Assembly: GCA_965365275.1 (NCBI GenBank)
Contig: CBDUBA010000135.1
Span: 1 to 10,744 of the forward strand
Direction: 5' to 3'
Source: JAGTVG01 sp965365275
GTDB taxonomy: Bacteria > Bacteroidota > Bacteroidia > Cytophagales > Cyclobacteriaceae
DNA: 10,744 nucleotides
Position numbers and translations under genes: made by a program. The notes under the pieces were generated by a model. It was not told the origin of the DNA, ran no database searches, and saw only the letters and a list, made by a program, of their open reading frames with translations. This document shows, piece by piece, positions 1 through 7,832 of the stretch; within the stretch, counting starts at the first letter, position 1, and every line of letters begins with the position of its first letter.

Positions 1-1292
1 GAGAAATCCATGTTTGTGAGGTCATGGATGATCCCATTGCCAACAAACAAATCTTTTTTTCCATCATTATCAAAGTCGGCAAATAATGGTGCCCAGCTCC
101 AATCCGTCTCAAAAACGCCTGCCAGTAGTCCTATCTCACTGAAACTGTATGATCCGTTGATCTCCCCGTTATTTAACTGGAGCATATTCCGAATATATTG
201 CGGTGCGTATCCTTTATCGAGTTCTTCCTGATAGCGCTGAAACCCACGCATATTGCCAGCCATAATCCGTTTCCTGAAATAATCTTCCGGAAGCATATCC
301 AGCGTATATATATCAACCAGACCATCATTATTAAAATCGGAAATATCCATACCCATGGCACTGTAACTCGTATGTTTGATATAATCTCTTAGCTTTTCAG
401 AGAAAGTTCCATCTCCCTGGTTAATGAGCAACAAATCATTCGAGATATAGTCATTGGCCACATATACATCCGGCCAACCATCCAGGTTGATATCACTTAT
501 ACAAATGCCCAGACCAAATCCGTCCCAGGTAATGCCGGCTTCTTTCGACACATTTTTGAAACGGGGCAACTTGCTGTCAGGATCAATTCCCTCATTCCGG
601 TACAATCTATCAGTATTACGCATTGAGCCGTCAGATGTCCTCATCCTGATTGAGTTTTTATTGGGAATATTCATCGAAGAGGTTACCAGATACATATCGA
701 GATCACCGTCTCGGTCATAATCAAAAAAGGCAGCTTGGGTTGAATACCCTTGATCATCAAGACCTGTTTCCGCGGCACGCTCTCGAAAGGTCAATTTCCC
801 GCTGATCCCGTCGTTAATAAATAAAAGATTTCGGTAGTCATCAACAATATTCCCTCCAACACATAGGTAAACATCGAGCCAGCCGTCCTGGTTGAGGTCA
901 ACCATACTCACACCAGTTACCCACCTGTCTTTGGTATCGATTCCTGCTTGCAAGGTAATATCTTCAAACCGGAGATTGCCCTTATTTAAATACAGACCAC
1001 AATTTTCCATATTTGCCCCAAAAAAGATATCGCTCAACCCATCATTGTTAAGATCTCCCACCGCCAGTCCGGATCCATTATAGAAATACTCATAAAAAAG
1101 CGCATTAAAAGTATCGGATTCATGCAATACATTATTAAAGTTAACGCCTGTTTCTCTGGAAGTTTTAAGTTGAAAAAGAGATGTATTACTAGAGATTGAT
1201 TCTGGTTCCGAAGTATCACAAGTGACTAACAGAATGCCACAGATCACAGCAAGGATTTGATAAAGAACAATTTTCGCTCTGTTTATATTCAT
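1..1292 (-). CDS. FG-GAP/VCBS-repeat lipoprotein (CRTAC1/UnbV-like), 3' end outside the window
   Basis: I translated this frame by hand: it stays open from the ATG at 1290-1292 to the window edge, giving 430 codons with no stop. The N-terminus is a lipoprotein signal (basic start, hydrophobic stretch, then LLVTC with Cys25) followed by an acidic, Ser-rich stretch (DTSEPES). At least six Ca-binding-type FG-GAP/VCBS repeats follow, with cores near residues 80-92 (DLNNDGLSDIFFG), 132-143, 191-202, 267-278, 319-329 and 406-418 (DFDNDGKKDLFVG); these predict a beta-propeller. The segment around residues 339-375 (R-K-R-I-M-A-G-N-M-R-G-F and later Y-I-R-N-M-L-Q-L-N-N-G) resembles the large Bacteroidota proteins of about 1,100 residues that often sit beside SusC/SusD genes and end in a UnbV/ASPIC domain; that end is not visible here. 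Probable role (inference): a surface lipoprotein assisting glycan capture by the neighbouring SusC/SusD. Thr at -1 of the lipobox is unusual, so lipidation is likely but unproven. Confidence 0.9.
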   Translation of the reverse strand, partial: MNINRAKIVLYQILAVICGILLVTCDTSEPESISSNTSLFQLKTSRETGVNFNNVLHESDTFNALFYEYFYNGSGLAVGDLNNDGLSDIFFGANMENCGLYLNKGNLRFEDITLQAGIDTKDRWVTGVSMVDLNQDGWLDVYLCVGGNIVDDYRNLLFINDGISGKLTFRERAAETGLDDQGYSTQAAFFDYDRDGDLDMYLVTSSMNIPNKNSIRMRTSDGSMRNTDRLYRNEGIDPDSKLPRFKNVSKEAGITWDGFGLGICISDINLDGWPDVYVANDYISNDLLLINQGDGTFSEKLRDYIKHTSYSAMGMDISDFNNDGLVDIYTLDMLPEDYFRKRIMAGNMRGFQRYQEELDKGYAPQYIRNMLQLNNGEINGSYSFSEIGLLAGVFETDWSWAPLFADFDNDGKKDLFVGNGIIHDLTNMDF

Positions 1293-1604
1293 CTTCTATT
1301 CATAGAAAAATCGATAATTAAATATATGAAAGTTCTTTATGGTTATCTAGGGGTAAAAGTATTAATAAAGGTAAAGGCTGGTTTTAAACTATTATTCTAA
1401 TGCATATGAAAGTACCAGGTATTTTTATCAACAGGCTTATCCAAATTCCGTTGAACACCAGGGCGCATTTTAAGTTTTACCAGCCTATGAACCACGAGAA
1501 TTAACTCAACACAAATAATATTATTCATTTAAATAAAAGCCGTGGATGTGGTAACATCATCCACGGCTTAAAAATTATATTCCATGCAAAACTAATAATC
1601 TCAA
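1293..1604. other. Intergenic spacer between the SusD gene and the VCBS lipoprotein gene
   Basis: This 312-bp stretch holds the intrinsic terminator of the SusC/SusD operon near its right end (listed separately) and must hold any separate promoter of the lipoprotein gene. No good TTTG/TAnnTTTG pair is visible on the minus strand; the nearest is TACTTTTA at 1354-1361, without a partner at the right distance. A 34-codon plus-strand ORF (1400-1504) was not accepted as a gene. An 8-bp inverted pair (AGGCTGGT at 1375-1382, ACCAGCCT at 1479-1486) is probably chance. Confidence 0.6.
1531..1569 (-). terminator. Rho-independent terminator after the SusD gene
   Basis: Two perfect 12-nt arms, AAGCCGTGGATG at 1537-1548 and CATCCACGGCTT at 1558-1569, enclose a 9-nt loop. 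Read on the minus strand the stem ends in GGCTTTTATTT, the expected U-rich tail, and it starts about 30 nt past the SusD stop codon. On the plus strand only a short TTAAAAATT follows, so it should act on the minus strand. It separates the SusC/SusD transcript from the downstream VCBS lipoprotein gene, which therefore needs its own promoter or read-through. Confidence 0.88.
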
Positions 1605-3077
1605 TTACTCTCCTGTAGCATAACCAGGATTCTGGGTCATATTTTCATTCAACCTTAAGTCTGCCTGAGGAATTGGCCAGAGATAATCATTCTCATCACA
1701 ATTTGCCTCAATATCAGGCCTTTCAGGCCAAACGTCACATAAGATCTCCAACCTGGTCAGGTCGAACCAACGGTCGTATTCGAAAAACAGTTCCAGGTTT
1801 CGCTCCTGGATCACTGCAGCTTCAAAATCTTCCATTGACATGGAGGTAGTCACCAAAGGATTATCCGGATTGGGTGTGCCATCATTTGCTCTGTTAATGA
1901 TCTGGTTTACAGCATCTACGGCGGCCTGAGTAGGTCCTCCGTTCACCCTGTTTTCTGCTTCCGCGAACATCAGCAATACATCCGCATACCTGAGTAAAGG
2001 AATATTTGCTGTTGAGATAAGTCTCTCCATGGTTGCCTGATCATTATAAACAAATTTCCTTATAGGCGGAGACCCTCTCCAACTGACTTCTTCCCCTGGG
2101 TCACCGTTCCAGTCTTCAAGAATAAAATAGGCCTCTTTTCGTGGCTGCATTGGATATCGTTCAGCCCATGTTCTTTCCGGGCCGAAGTCATTCCATCCAA
2201 AAGCCATGGAACCTGGAAGCCAGATCTGTGGAGGTGTGGAATTATCATCCTCAGTAGCATTAAATGCCCAGATATTTTCCGGTCCCAGTTTATTCTCTAT
2301 CTTAAATACATCCCGGATATCAGGTATCAGGGAATGCTCGGTATTAGTAATAATAGCGAGTGCCATATCTCGGGCATTTTGATAATTGGCTGTCTGTTTC
2401 AAAGGTGCCGTTGCCATAGTCAGATAGACCTTGGCCATATATCCTCTTGCTGCGTCCTTTGTAGGTCGCCCAGGGTACTGATCCCAAGCTTCAGGCAGAT
2501 CATTCAAGGCAGTTTGCAAATCTGAAAGGATCAGATCATAAACATCCGCTACAGGTTGCCTGGAAATTACCTCATTGACAAGATCTGTTTCTTCTGTAAT
2601 AATCGGGAGATCCCCGTATAGCCTGACCAGGTGGAAATAGTTAAATCCCCTTAAGAATTTGGCCTGGGCCATCAATTCGTCTTTGGTTTCCTGAGGAACC
2701 GTAGGTCCCAGATTATCATCAATCAGGGCCTGAATCACGTTATTCAGGTTTCCGATGGCCGCATAATGGATCCTCCAGAATCCATTGCCATGTGAGGCCG
2801 TAAAGGCGAGGTTTGAGTTGCCATTGGCGTCATCATGGAATGAGCCCCAACCATAGGAATAATTACCCCATTGCTGGTAAAGCACATCCATTGCACCTGC
2901 CAATCCGGAGACTATCTGTCCCTCCGTCTTGTAAAAATTATCCGGAGCAGGGAAATCTTTTGGATTCTCATCAAGACTGACGCATCCGACAGTGATGAGT
3001 AAGACGGTCATCCCCAGGCCGATTATTTCTTTCAGTTTATATTTTATTATCTTTTTCATCGATATATGATTTTTCAT
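1605..3077 (-). CDS. SusD/RagB-family outer-membrane glycan-binding lipoprotein
   Basis: This 490-residue protein is of normal length for the SusD family: surface lipoproteins that bind an oligosaccharide and sit as a lid on the SusC barrel. The signal has a basic N-region, a hydrophobic stretch and Cys32 (LLITVGC), then acidic residues (SLDENPKD). Family landmarks are AKFLRGFNYFHLVRLYGDLP near 139-158, AARGYMAKVYLTMA near 209-222, LLRYADVLLMFAEAENRVNG in the C-terminal half, ERNLELFFEYDRWFDLTRL from 425, and the usual ending NPGY at 482-485. Its start lies 8 nt past the SusC stop, so the two are co-transcribed. A second ATG at 3059 (Met7, before KKIIKYKLKE) would give a more typical signal peptide and is an equally plausible start. 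A strong terminator follows. The bound sugar cannot be read from the sequence; the many aromatic residues fit carbohydrate binding. Confidence 0.96.
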   Translation of the reverse strand: MKNHISMKKIIKYKLKEIIGLGMTVLLITVGCVSLDENPKDFPAPDNFYKTEGQIVSGLAGAMDVLYQQWGNYSYGWGSFHDDANGNSNLAFTASHGNGFWRIHYAAIGNLNNVIQALIDDNLGPTVPQETKDELMAQAKFLRGFNYFHLVRLYGDLPIITEETDLVNEVISRQPVADVYDLILSDLQTALNDLPEAWDQYPGRPTKDAARGYMAKVYLTMATAPLKQTANYQNARDMALAIITNTEHSLIPDIRDVFKIENKLGPENIWAFNATEDDNSTPPQIWLPGSMAFGWNDFGPERTWAERYPMQPRKEAYFILEDWNGDPGEEVSWRGSPPIRKFVYNDQATMERLISTANIPLLRYADVLLMFAEAENRVNGGPTQAAVDAVNQIINRANDGTPNPDNPLVTTSMSMEDFEAAVIQERNLELFFEYDRWFDLTRLEILCDVWPERPDIEANCDENDYLWPIPQADLRLNENMTQNPGYATGE

Positions 3078-3085
3078 TTTTAATA

Positions 3086-6000
3086 TCAGAAAGTTAAATC
3101 AATCCCGAATGTATACGTTCTTGCAGGTGGATAAGCGCTCAAATCAACACCAATAGTAGCATCCGACGAAGTAAAGTTCGCAACTTCAGGATCATAACCT
3201 GTATAATCGGTCAGTGTCCAGAGATTGGTACCTGTAAAGTATATCCTGATGTTCTTAAATCCGATCTTACTCAAGAGATCCGGATCAAAGACATAAGCAA
3301 GGGTGATGAGTTTCAAGCGAACATATGAAGCATCTTCAACCCATTTCGACATTTCACCACCTCGTCCATTTCCAGGTACAAATACTTTTTGTTCCAGAGC
3401 CTGATCTTCGCGATATGCCCCGTCGTACAATGCAGGAACGTCCGTATCCTGATTTTCTGGTGTCCAGTAATTCAATACCCTCGGGTCATTGGCTTCATAA
3501 GATTCCCTTCGGATCCTCATCTGGTTGAACAGGTCTACGCCCTGCATGCCCATAAAGAGGAAACTCAGTTCGATATTATTCCATGTTAACCGGTTCGACC
3601 ATCCCCAGGTAAAATCAGGATATCCGTTACCAATGATAACTTTATCATCATCATCCACATCACCATCTCCGTCATTGTCAAGGAGGTGATAATCTCCTGG
3701 AAGCTGACCATAACTTCGGGCTTCTTCATCTTCTTCTGTTGTCCAGAGACCGAGGAATTGCCATCCTCTCATAGTACCGTAGGGCTGTCCTTCTTCCAGT
3801 ATCATGAATTCTCCCATACTGTAACCTCCAAAACTTGCAGAATAGGACAATCTTTCATCCGGTCCCAAATCCAGGACTTTATTACGGTTCGCCGTAAAAT
3901 TAACAGATGTGTTCCATCGGAATTTCCCAACAACAGGATCACCTCCGATTAAAATTTCCAGACCTTTATTTTCAATGGATCCAACATTATCCAGTATGCT
4001 GCTTACGCCTACATATCCGGGTAATTCCCTTGGCATCAGCAGATCATCCGTAATTTTTTTGTATACATCAATGGTGGATGTTAACCTGCCACCAAAAAGA
4101 GAAAGGTCCATACCGATATCAGTCTGTGTTGTTGTTTCCCATTTCAGGTTAGGATTTGCCAGACCTCCAACTGCAAATCCGGTATTGGTCGGTTGTACAC
4201 CATTATATGGATAATTCGTACCGTAATCACCTGGGGCAGAAAACAGCCTTGCCAGGGTTTGATAAGGACTGATACCCTGATTACCGGTCTTACCATAACT
4301 TGCACGCAATTTCAGTTCCGTTATAGTAGAAGATCCTTCAAGGAATGCTTCTTCCGAAAGTCTCCAGGCAACTGAACCGGATGGGAAGTAACCCCATTTA
4401 TTATCCTCTCCGAAGACACTAGAACCATCCGCCCTGTAAGAAAAGGTAGCAAGGTAACGATCGTCATATCCGTAAAATACCCGTCCCAAATAAGAAAGCA
4501 GAGACCTGTCTCCCGCATAGGATGACTTGGTTAGGAATTGAGCACCAGCGATGTTATTATATCCAAGTTGGTCTACTATAAAATCTCTCGCCTCGGTGTT
4601 TGTTCCATGCCAGGTATCATATATCTGTTCCAGTACAGCGGTGGCAGTAAGTTGGTGTCTTCCACCAAAGTTATTATCATAGGTCAGGATATTACTGTTC
4701 TGCCACCTTTCTGTTGTACTATTGCTTAATTGTGCCTCCCCATTGTTTGAAAAACCGCCCATGGTATTGGTGTTATAATAATCCCTGCGCTCCGAGTTAG
4801 CAAGAATCGCTCCACCAGTCAATTTCAGGCTTAATCCTTTAACGATATCGAAATTCAGGAACAAATTGATATTATTCCTGTATGTAGGACGGTCCATATC
4901 AGGTTCTATGGCACTTGCCAGTGGATTCCAGGTATCGCTGGGTCCGTAGTCGGTGTTGATACTTCCGTCTGGCTGAAGACCATGCCGCTGATAATTTCCC
5001 TGTGCATCATAAACCGGCTCAGTCGGGGCCCAGCGGGGCGCAACATTTATGGCCATAGCCACAAAAGCAACATCTCCCCTGAAATCAGGTGATTTATAGG
5101 TTTCCTTTGTAAAAGCCCAGTTCAATCCAAAATCCACTGCCTTGGAAATATCCGCATTTAAATTCGTTCGTAAGGATATCCTGTCATAGGCTGAACCTTT
5201 TAATATACCCTTGTGATCGAGGTAGTTTGTGGATACCATATATTTTAAACGATCCGTGGCTCCACTTACACTCAACTGATAATTCTGGATAAGCCCCGTT
5301 TCATATATAACATCCTGCCAGTCAGTTCCGCCATCCCTTTCAAACCGTGCTATATCATCCGCCGAAAAAATCGGGACGGGCACATTGCCTGAACCTGTTT
5401 GTTTTGAACGGACCAGGTTCATGTACTCCGCATAGGTAACAGCATCCATTACATCAAGCTTATTGGCCAGTTTCTGTGGACTGATACCCACACTGAAATC
5501 AATTACCGGCTTTCCTTTTTTCCCAAGCTTGGTGGTGATCAGAATGACACCGTTAGCCCCTCTCGATCCATAGATGGCAGTAGCTGAGGCATCCTTCAAT
5601 ACTTCCATGGATTCTATATCATTAGGATTTAATGTGCGAAGCAATTCCTGGCCGCCCTGCAAACCATCGACAACGATCAGAGGCTCATTACCCCCATTTA
5701 TAGAATTGAGTCCCCTGATACGAATGATTGTCTCACCTCCGGGTGAAGCATCTGAATTCAGGACATATACACCAGTAGTTCTACCCTGCAGAGCCTGGTC
5801 TGCCCTGGAAAGGGGCAACTCAGTAATCTCCTTAGGTGCTATGCTGGTAGTAGCGCCAGTTAAGTCGGACCTTTTTTGCACCCCATAGCCAGTAACCACA
5901 ATCTCCCCAAGGGCTGTTGCCTCCTCACGAAGGATAAGGTCAAATTGAGTCTGTGATCCAACAGTTATTGTTTGAGAAGCATACCCGATGGCACTGAACT

Positions 6001-6253
6001 GTAAAACAGCATCCGGCCCGGGAACATTTAACTGAAAAGCACCATCCATATCAGTTACGGTACCTGTTGTAGTACCGCTGATCAATATGTTAACACCCGG
6101 AATGGCTTCTCCATCCTCAGCCTTGATAACCCCTTTAATCAGGGTACCTTGAGCAAACAAATTTGCAGAAAGTGCCATTGAACATAGCACCAAAAAGCCA
6201 AAGACCTTGAATATCCTTGGAACCTTGGCAAGTTGTAGTAGTTTTTCTTTCAT
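3086..6253 (-). CDS. SusC/RagA-family TonB-linked outer-membrane transporter
   Basis: This 1,055-residue protein is of normal length for the SusC family, which imports oligosaccharides or other large nutrients across the outer membrane using TonB energy. A signal peptide ends near residues 34-36 (SANLFAQ). Residues about 38-112 form the carboxypeptidase-regulatory-like beta-sandwich (GVIKAEDGEAIPGVNILISG). The TonB-box/plug junction is EIVVTGYGVQKRSDLTGA at 117-134. The plug shows the family motifs LQGRTTGV, IRIRGLNSINGGNEPLIVVDG and VLKDASATAIYGSRGANGVI up to about 237. The rest is the 22-strand barrel, including an acidic D-rich loop (DNDGDGDVDDDDKVIIGNG, near 857-875) and a C-terminal Phe (GIDLTF). 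No N-terminal STN secretin domain is present, so signalling to an anti-sigma factor is not expected. It is the first gene of the pair with the SusD-like gene. The start is preceded by A-rich sequence with no Shine-Dalgarno, as is usual in Bacteroidota. Substrate unknown. Confidence 0.97.
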   Translation of the reverse strand: MKEKLLQLAKVPRIFKVFGFLVLCSMALSANLFAQGTLIKGVIKAEDGEAIPGVNILISGTTTGTVTDMDGAFQLNVPGPDAVLQFSAIGYASQTITVGSQTQFDLILREEATALGEIVVTGYGVQKRSDLTGATTSIAPKEITELPLSRADQALQGRTTGVYVLNSDASPGGETIIRIRGLNSINGGNEPLIVVDGLQGGQELLRTLNPNDIESMEVLKDASATAIYGSRGANGVILITTKLGKKGKPVIDFSVGISPQKLANKLDVMDAVTYAEYMNLVRSKQTGSGNVPVPIFSADDIARFERDGGTDWQDVIYETGLIQNYQLSVSGATDRLKYMVSTNYLDHKGILKGSAYDRISLRTNLNADISKAVDFGLNWAFTKETYKSPDFRGDVAFVAMAINVAPRWAPTEPVYDAQGNYQRHGLQPDGSINTDYGPSDTWNPLASAIEPDMDRPTYRNNINLFLNFDIVKGLSLKLTGGAILANSERRDYYNTNTMGGFSNNGEAQLSNSTTERWQNSNILTYDNNFGGRHQLTATAVLEQIYDTWHGTNTEARDFIVDQLGYNNIAGAQFLTKSSYAGDRSLLSYLGRVFYGYDDRYLATFSYRADGSSVFGEDNKWGYFPSGSVAWRLSEEAFLEGSSTITELKLRASYGKTGNQGISPYQTLARLFSAPGDYGTNYPYNGVQPTNTGFAVGGLANPNLKWETTTQTDIGMDLSLFGGRLTSTIDVYKKITDDLLMPRELPGYVGVSSILDNVGSIENKGLEILIGGDPVVGKFRWNTSVNFTANRNKVLDLGPDERLSYSASFGGYSMGEFMILEEGQPYGTMRGWQFLGLWTTEEDEEARSYGQLPGDYHLLDNDGDGDVDDDDKVIIGNGYPDFTWGWSNRLTWNNIELSFLFMGMQGVDLFNQMRIRRESYEANDPRVLNYWTPENQDTDVPALYDGAYREDQALEQKVFVPGNGRGGEMSKWVEDASYVRLKLITLAYVFDPDLLSKIGFKNIRIYFTGTNLWTLTDYTGYDPEVANFTSSDATIGVDLSAYPPARTYTFGIDLTF

Positions 6254-6802
6254 AATGAAAAATTTAGTTTTATAAAGGCTTATAAAGATTAAGCTCTAAA
6301 AAGAAATAAAGACACGGCATACTTGAATTGGATGTGTGTCCGTGGTATATCTATTTATATATATTTGTTATGAATCGAATACAAAACACAAAAAGAATAG
6401 TATATGTAGAAAAATATATTTTCGTTTCATTATTTTTTTTATAAATAAAACGCGTATCCTTAATAATTAAAGAAATTTACGGAATCATATAAAATAATTC
6501 AAGGTTTTATAAGATAAGATGTTTATATATTTTAATTTTTATTGAAATATCAATTACAGAACAAACATCTTTCCTTAATTAATTAATCCGATTTCTTTAT
6601 TCAATTTATCTTTTTAACAATCAATGCTTATCAAATCTAAGAAATCGCAAATGCTATTTGTAGTAGAAATCATTGATATTGTGATAGAATTATTCAGACT
6701 TATGAAGTATTTTGCCGGTATTCAGGGTTTCTTTGAAGAATAATACCAAAAATTGATATAACGGATTATACCCTGCATCTTTGCAGCTTATTTAATAAAA
6801 AA
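6254..6802. other. AT-rich intergenic region with the susC leader
   Basis: This 549-bp non-coding stretch lies between the repressor gene and the SusC gene, both on the minus strand, and should contain the SusC/SusD promoter. It is strongly A+T-rich apart from a short GC-richer hairpin at 6313-6344 (listed separately). The only exact TAnnTTTG on the minus strand is TAGATTTG at 6632-6639, which lacks a TTTG partner at about 20 nt and would imply a leader of about 370 nt, so I do not call it. A small plus-strand ORF of 39 codons (6624-6743) is discussed as a finding. A 5-bp hairpin at 6773-6786 follows the repressor gene but has no U tract. Confidence 0.6.
6298..6344 (-). promoter_or_regulatory. 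Terminator-like hairpin in the susC leader (possible attenuator)
   Basis: On the minus strand, CACGG (6344-6340) pairs with CCGTG (6317-6313). After one bulged base, CACAC (6338-6334) pairs with GTATG (6322-6318) with one mismatch, leaving an 11-nt loop. The stem is followed directly by TCTTTATTTCTTTTT, a U-rich tail, and lies about 60-91 nt before the SusC start codon. It is the only GC-richer block in the leader. The form fits a weak intrinsic terminator or an RNA processing element; regulation by attenuation is inference. It could instead terminate a short transcript starting upstream. Confidence 0.4.
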
Positions 6803-7576
6803 TCAGGCAATAATAACATCAATCCCCAATTGCTCCAGTTTTAGTTTATGTTCAGGATTAAGTCCGCTATCCGTAACAAGGATATCTACTTTTGAAAGGG
6901 GGCATATTACCGCCAGACTGCGTTTTTCAATCTTGCTTGAATCGGTTAGGACGATTACCTTTTTCGAAATTTCAATCATTATTTTATTGAGATGTGCCTC
7001 TTCGATATTAGGAGTAGTGATCCCAAATTCAAAATCCAAACCATCAACCCCCAGAAACAACTTATCACACAAATAATCCCTGATAGTACGCTCTGCAGGA
7101 CTTCCGATGAGGGTAATTGCATCTTTTCTGAGAAACCCTCCTGGCATAACAACATGAATCTTATCATAAATAACAAGACTATTGGCGATGTTCAGGGCAT
7201 TGGTAATTACAGTCAGACCAATTTCCTCATCCAGGCATTTAACCAATTCCTCTGTTGTTGTCCCTGAATCAACGATTATGGTATCCCCATCATCAATGAG
7301 TTTTGCTGCTCTTTTACCAATTTTCTGCTTCAGATCAAGATTGATCATATGTTTTTTGGATAATTCAATATCAACACCAACTCTTTTCTTAATTGCACCA
7401 CCCCTGGCCCGAATCAACGTATTTTTTTTCTCAAGTTGCAATAAATCGTTCCGGATAGTGACTTCGCTCACATGAAATCTTTCACTTAATTCGGGAACAA
7501 AAACCTGCCCATCAGATTCCAGTTTTTCAAGAATAAGAGTTCTTCGCTGAACAGTGGATTTCATTTTATTAACCAT
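6803..7576 (-). CDS. DeoR-family transcriptional repressor of sugar metabolism
   Basis: This 257-residue protein is normal for the DeoR/GlpR/AgaR family: cytoplasmic repressors released from DNA by a phosphorylated sugar. Residues about 8-62 form the DeoR-type winged helix-turn-helix, with recognition helix VSEVTIRNDL at 36-45 and the wing signature RARGGAI at 56-62. The C-terminal sensor domain (related to ribose-5-phosphate isomerase) shows DDGDTIIVDSGTTTEEL at 95-111, TVITNALNIA at 122-131, MPGGFLRKD at 144-152, LGVDGLDFEFGITTP at 175-189 and TDSSKIEKRS at 211-220. I chose the ATG at 7576 because GAGG lies 5 nt upstream; an upstream in-frame TTG at 7597 would add seven residues but overlaps the predicted -7 promoter element. 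It is divergent from the AgaS-type gene, the usual place for a repressor of that gene, and upstream on the same strand of SusC/SusD. It resembles AgaR in family and context, but the effector is unproven. Confidence 0.95.
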   Translation of the reverse strand: MVNKMKSTVQRRTLILEKLESDGQVFVPELSERFHVSEVTIRNDLLQLEKKNTLIRARGGAIKKRVGVDIELSKKHMINLDLKQKIGKRAAKLIDDGDTIIVDSGTTTEELVKCLDEEIGLTVITNALNIANSLVIYDKIHVVMPGGFLRKDAITLIGSPAERTIRDYLCDKLFLGVDGLDFEFGITTPNIEEAHLNKIMIEISKKVIVLTDSSKIEKRSLAVICPLSKVDILVTDSGLNPEHKLKLEQLGIDVIIA

Positions 7577-7594
7577 AATAGCCTCATTTAAAAC

Positions 7595-7602
7595 CAAAAA
7601 TA
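7595..7602 (-). promoter_or_regulatory. Predicted -7 element of the repressor gene promoter
   Basis: The minus strand reads TATTTTTG here, an exact match to the Bacteroidota -7 consensus TAnnTTTG. It would start transcription roughly 10-20 nt before the ATG at 7576. No TTTG is present at the expected -33 position; that position is instead occupied by the heptamer array at 7617-7643. This fits a weak or activator- or repressor-controlled promoter. Confidence 0.45.
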
Positions 7603-7616
7603 TAAAGTTATATGTG

Positions 7617-7643
7617 ATCTAATATCTAATATCTAATATCTAA
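7617..7643. repeat. Tandem heptamer array (ATCTAAT), almost four copies
   Basis: Three perfect ATCTAAT units (7617-7637) are followed by a fourth that lacks only its last base (ATCTAA, 7638-7643). The array lies in the divergent region between the DeoR-family gene and the AgaS-type gene and begins 14 bp upstream of the predicted -7 element of the repressor gene. DeoR-family proteins often bind several short direct repeats, so it may be an operator; it may instead be a simple sequence repeat able to change copy number. Both are inference. Confidence 0.85.
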
Positions 7644-7769
7644 ATATAAAAATCTGCATATATCATGAATAATAAATGTTTTATAGGAAAATGTAATAAT
7701 AAATTAAACTTTATGAAAGAATTAAGCTTATTTTCTCTTTAATAATAGTTTATAAATTTTACTTTTTGC

Positions 7770-7798
7770 TTTGATTTGGTTTAATAACATTATATTTT
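7770..7798 (+). promoter_or_regulatory. Possible promoter of the AgaS-type gene
   Basis: TATATTTT at 7791-7798 matches TAnnTTTG except for the last base. TTTG occurs at 7770-7773 (17-nt gap) and at 7765-7768 (22-nt gap), either side of the usual gap of about 20 nt. A transcript would start about 25-30 nt before the ATG at 7833. The surroundings are very AT-rich, so chance similarity is possible. Confidence 0.3.
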
Positions 7799-7832
7799 AA
7801 TATGTGAAAGGAATAATCTGAAAAAACGGCTT

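Noticed and set aside
1375..1486. Distant 8-bp inverted pair AGGCTGGT/ACCAGCCT
   Set aside because: Short arms 96 bp apart; expected by chance.
1400..1504. Plus-strand 34-codon ORF between the SusD gene and the lipoprotein gene
   Set aside because: Short, no ribosome binding site or promoter, no recognisable motif; chance frame.
3325..5888. Several plus-strand ORFs of 60-104 codons inside the SusC gene
   Set aside because: They lie antisense to a complete, well-recognised SusC frame, lack family motifs and have low-quality composition; shadows of the real gene.
6632..6639. Exact TAGATTTG (TAnnTTTG) on the minus strand as the susC promoter
   Set aside because: No TTTG about 20 nt upstream (only one 8 nt away) and an implied leader of about 370 nt; such matches are frequent in DNA this AT-rich.
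6773..6786. CTGCA/TGCAG hairpin as terminator of the repressor gene
   Set aside because: Only 5 bp of stem and no U tract after it on the minus strand.
7665..7742. 25-codon plus-strand ORF in the divergent promoter region
   Set aside because: Very short, Asn/Lys-rich as expected of AT-rich DNA, no supporting signals.
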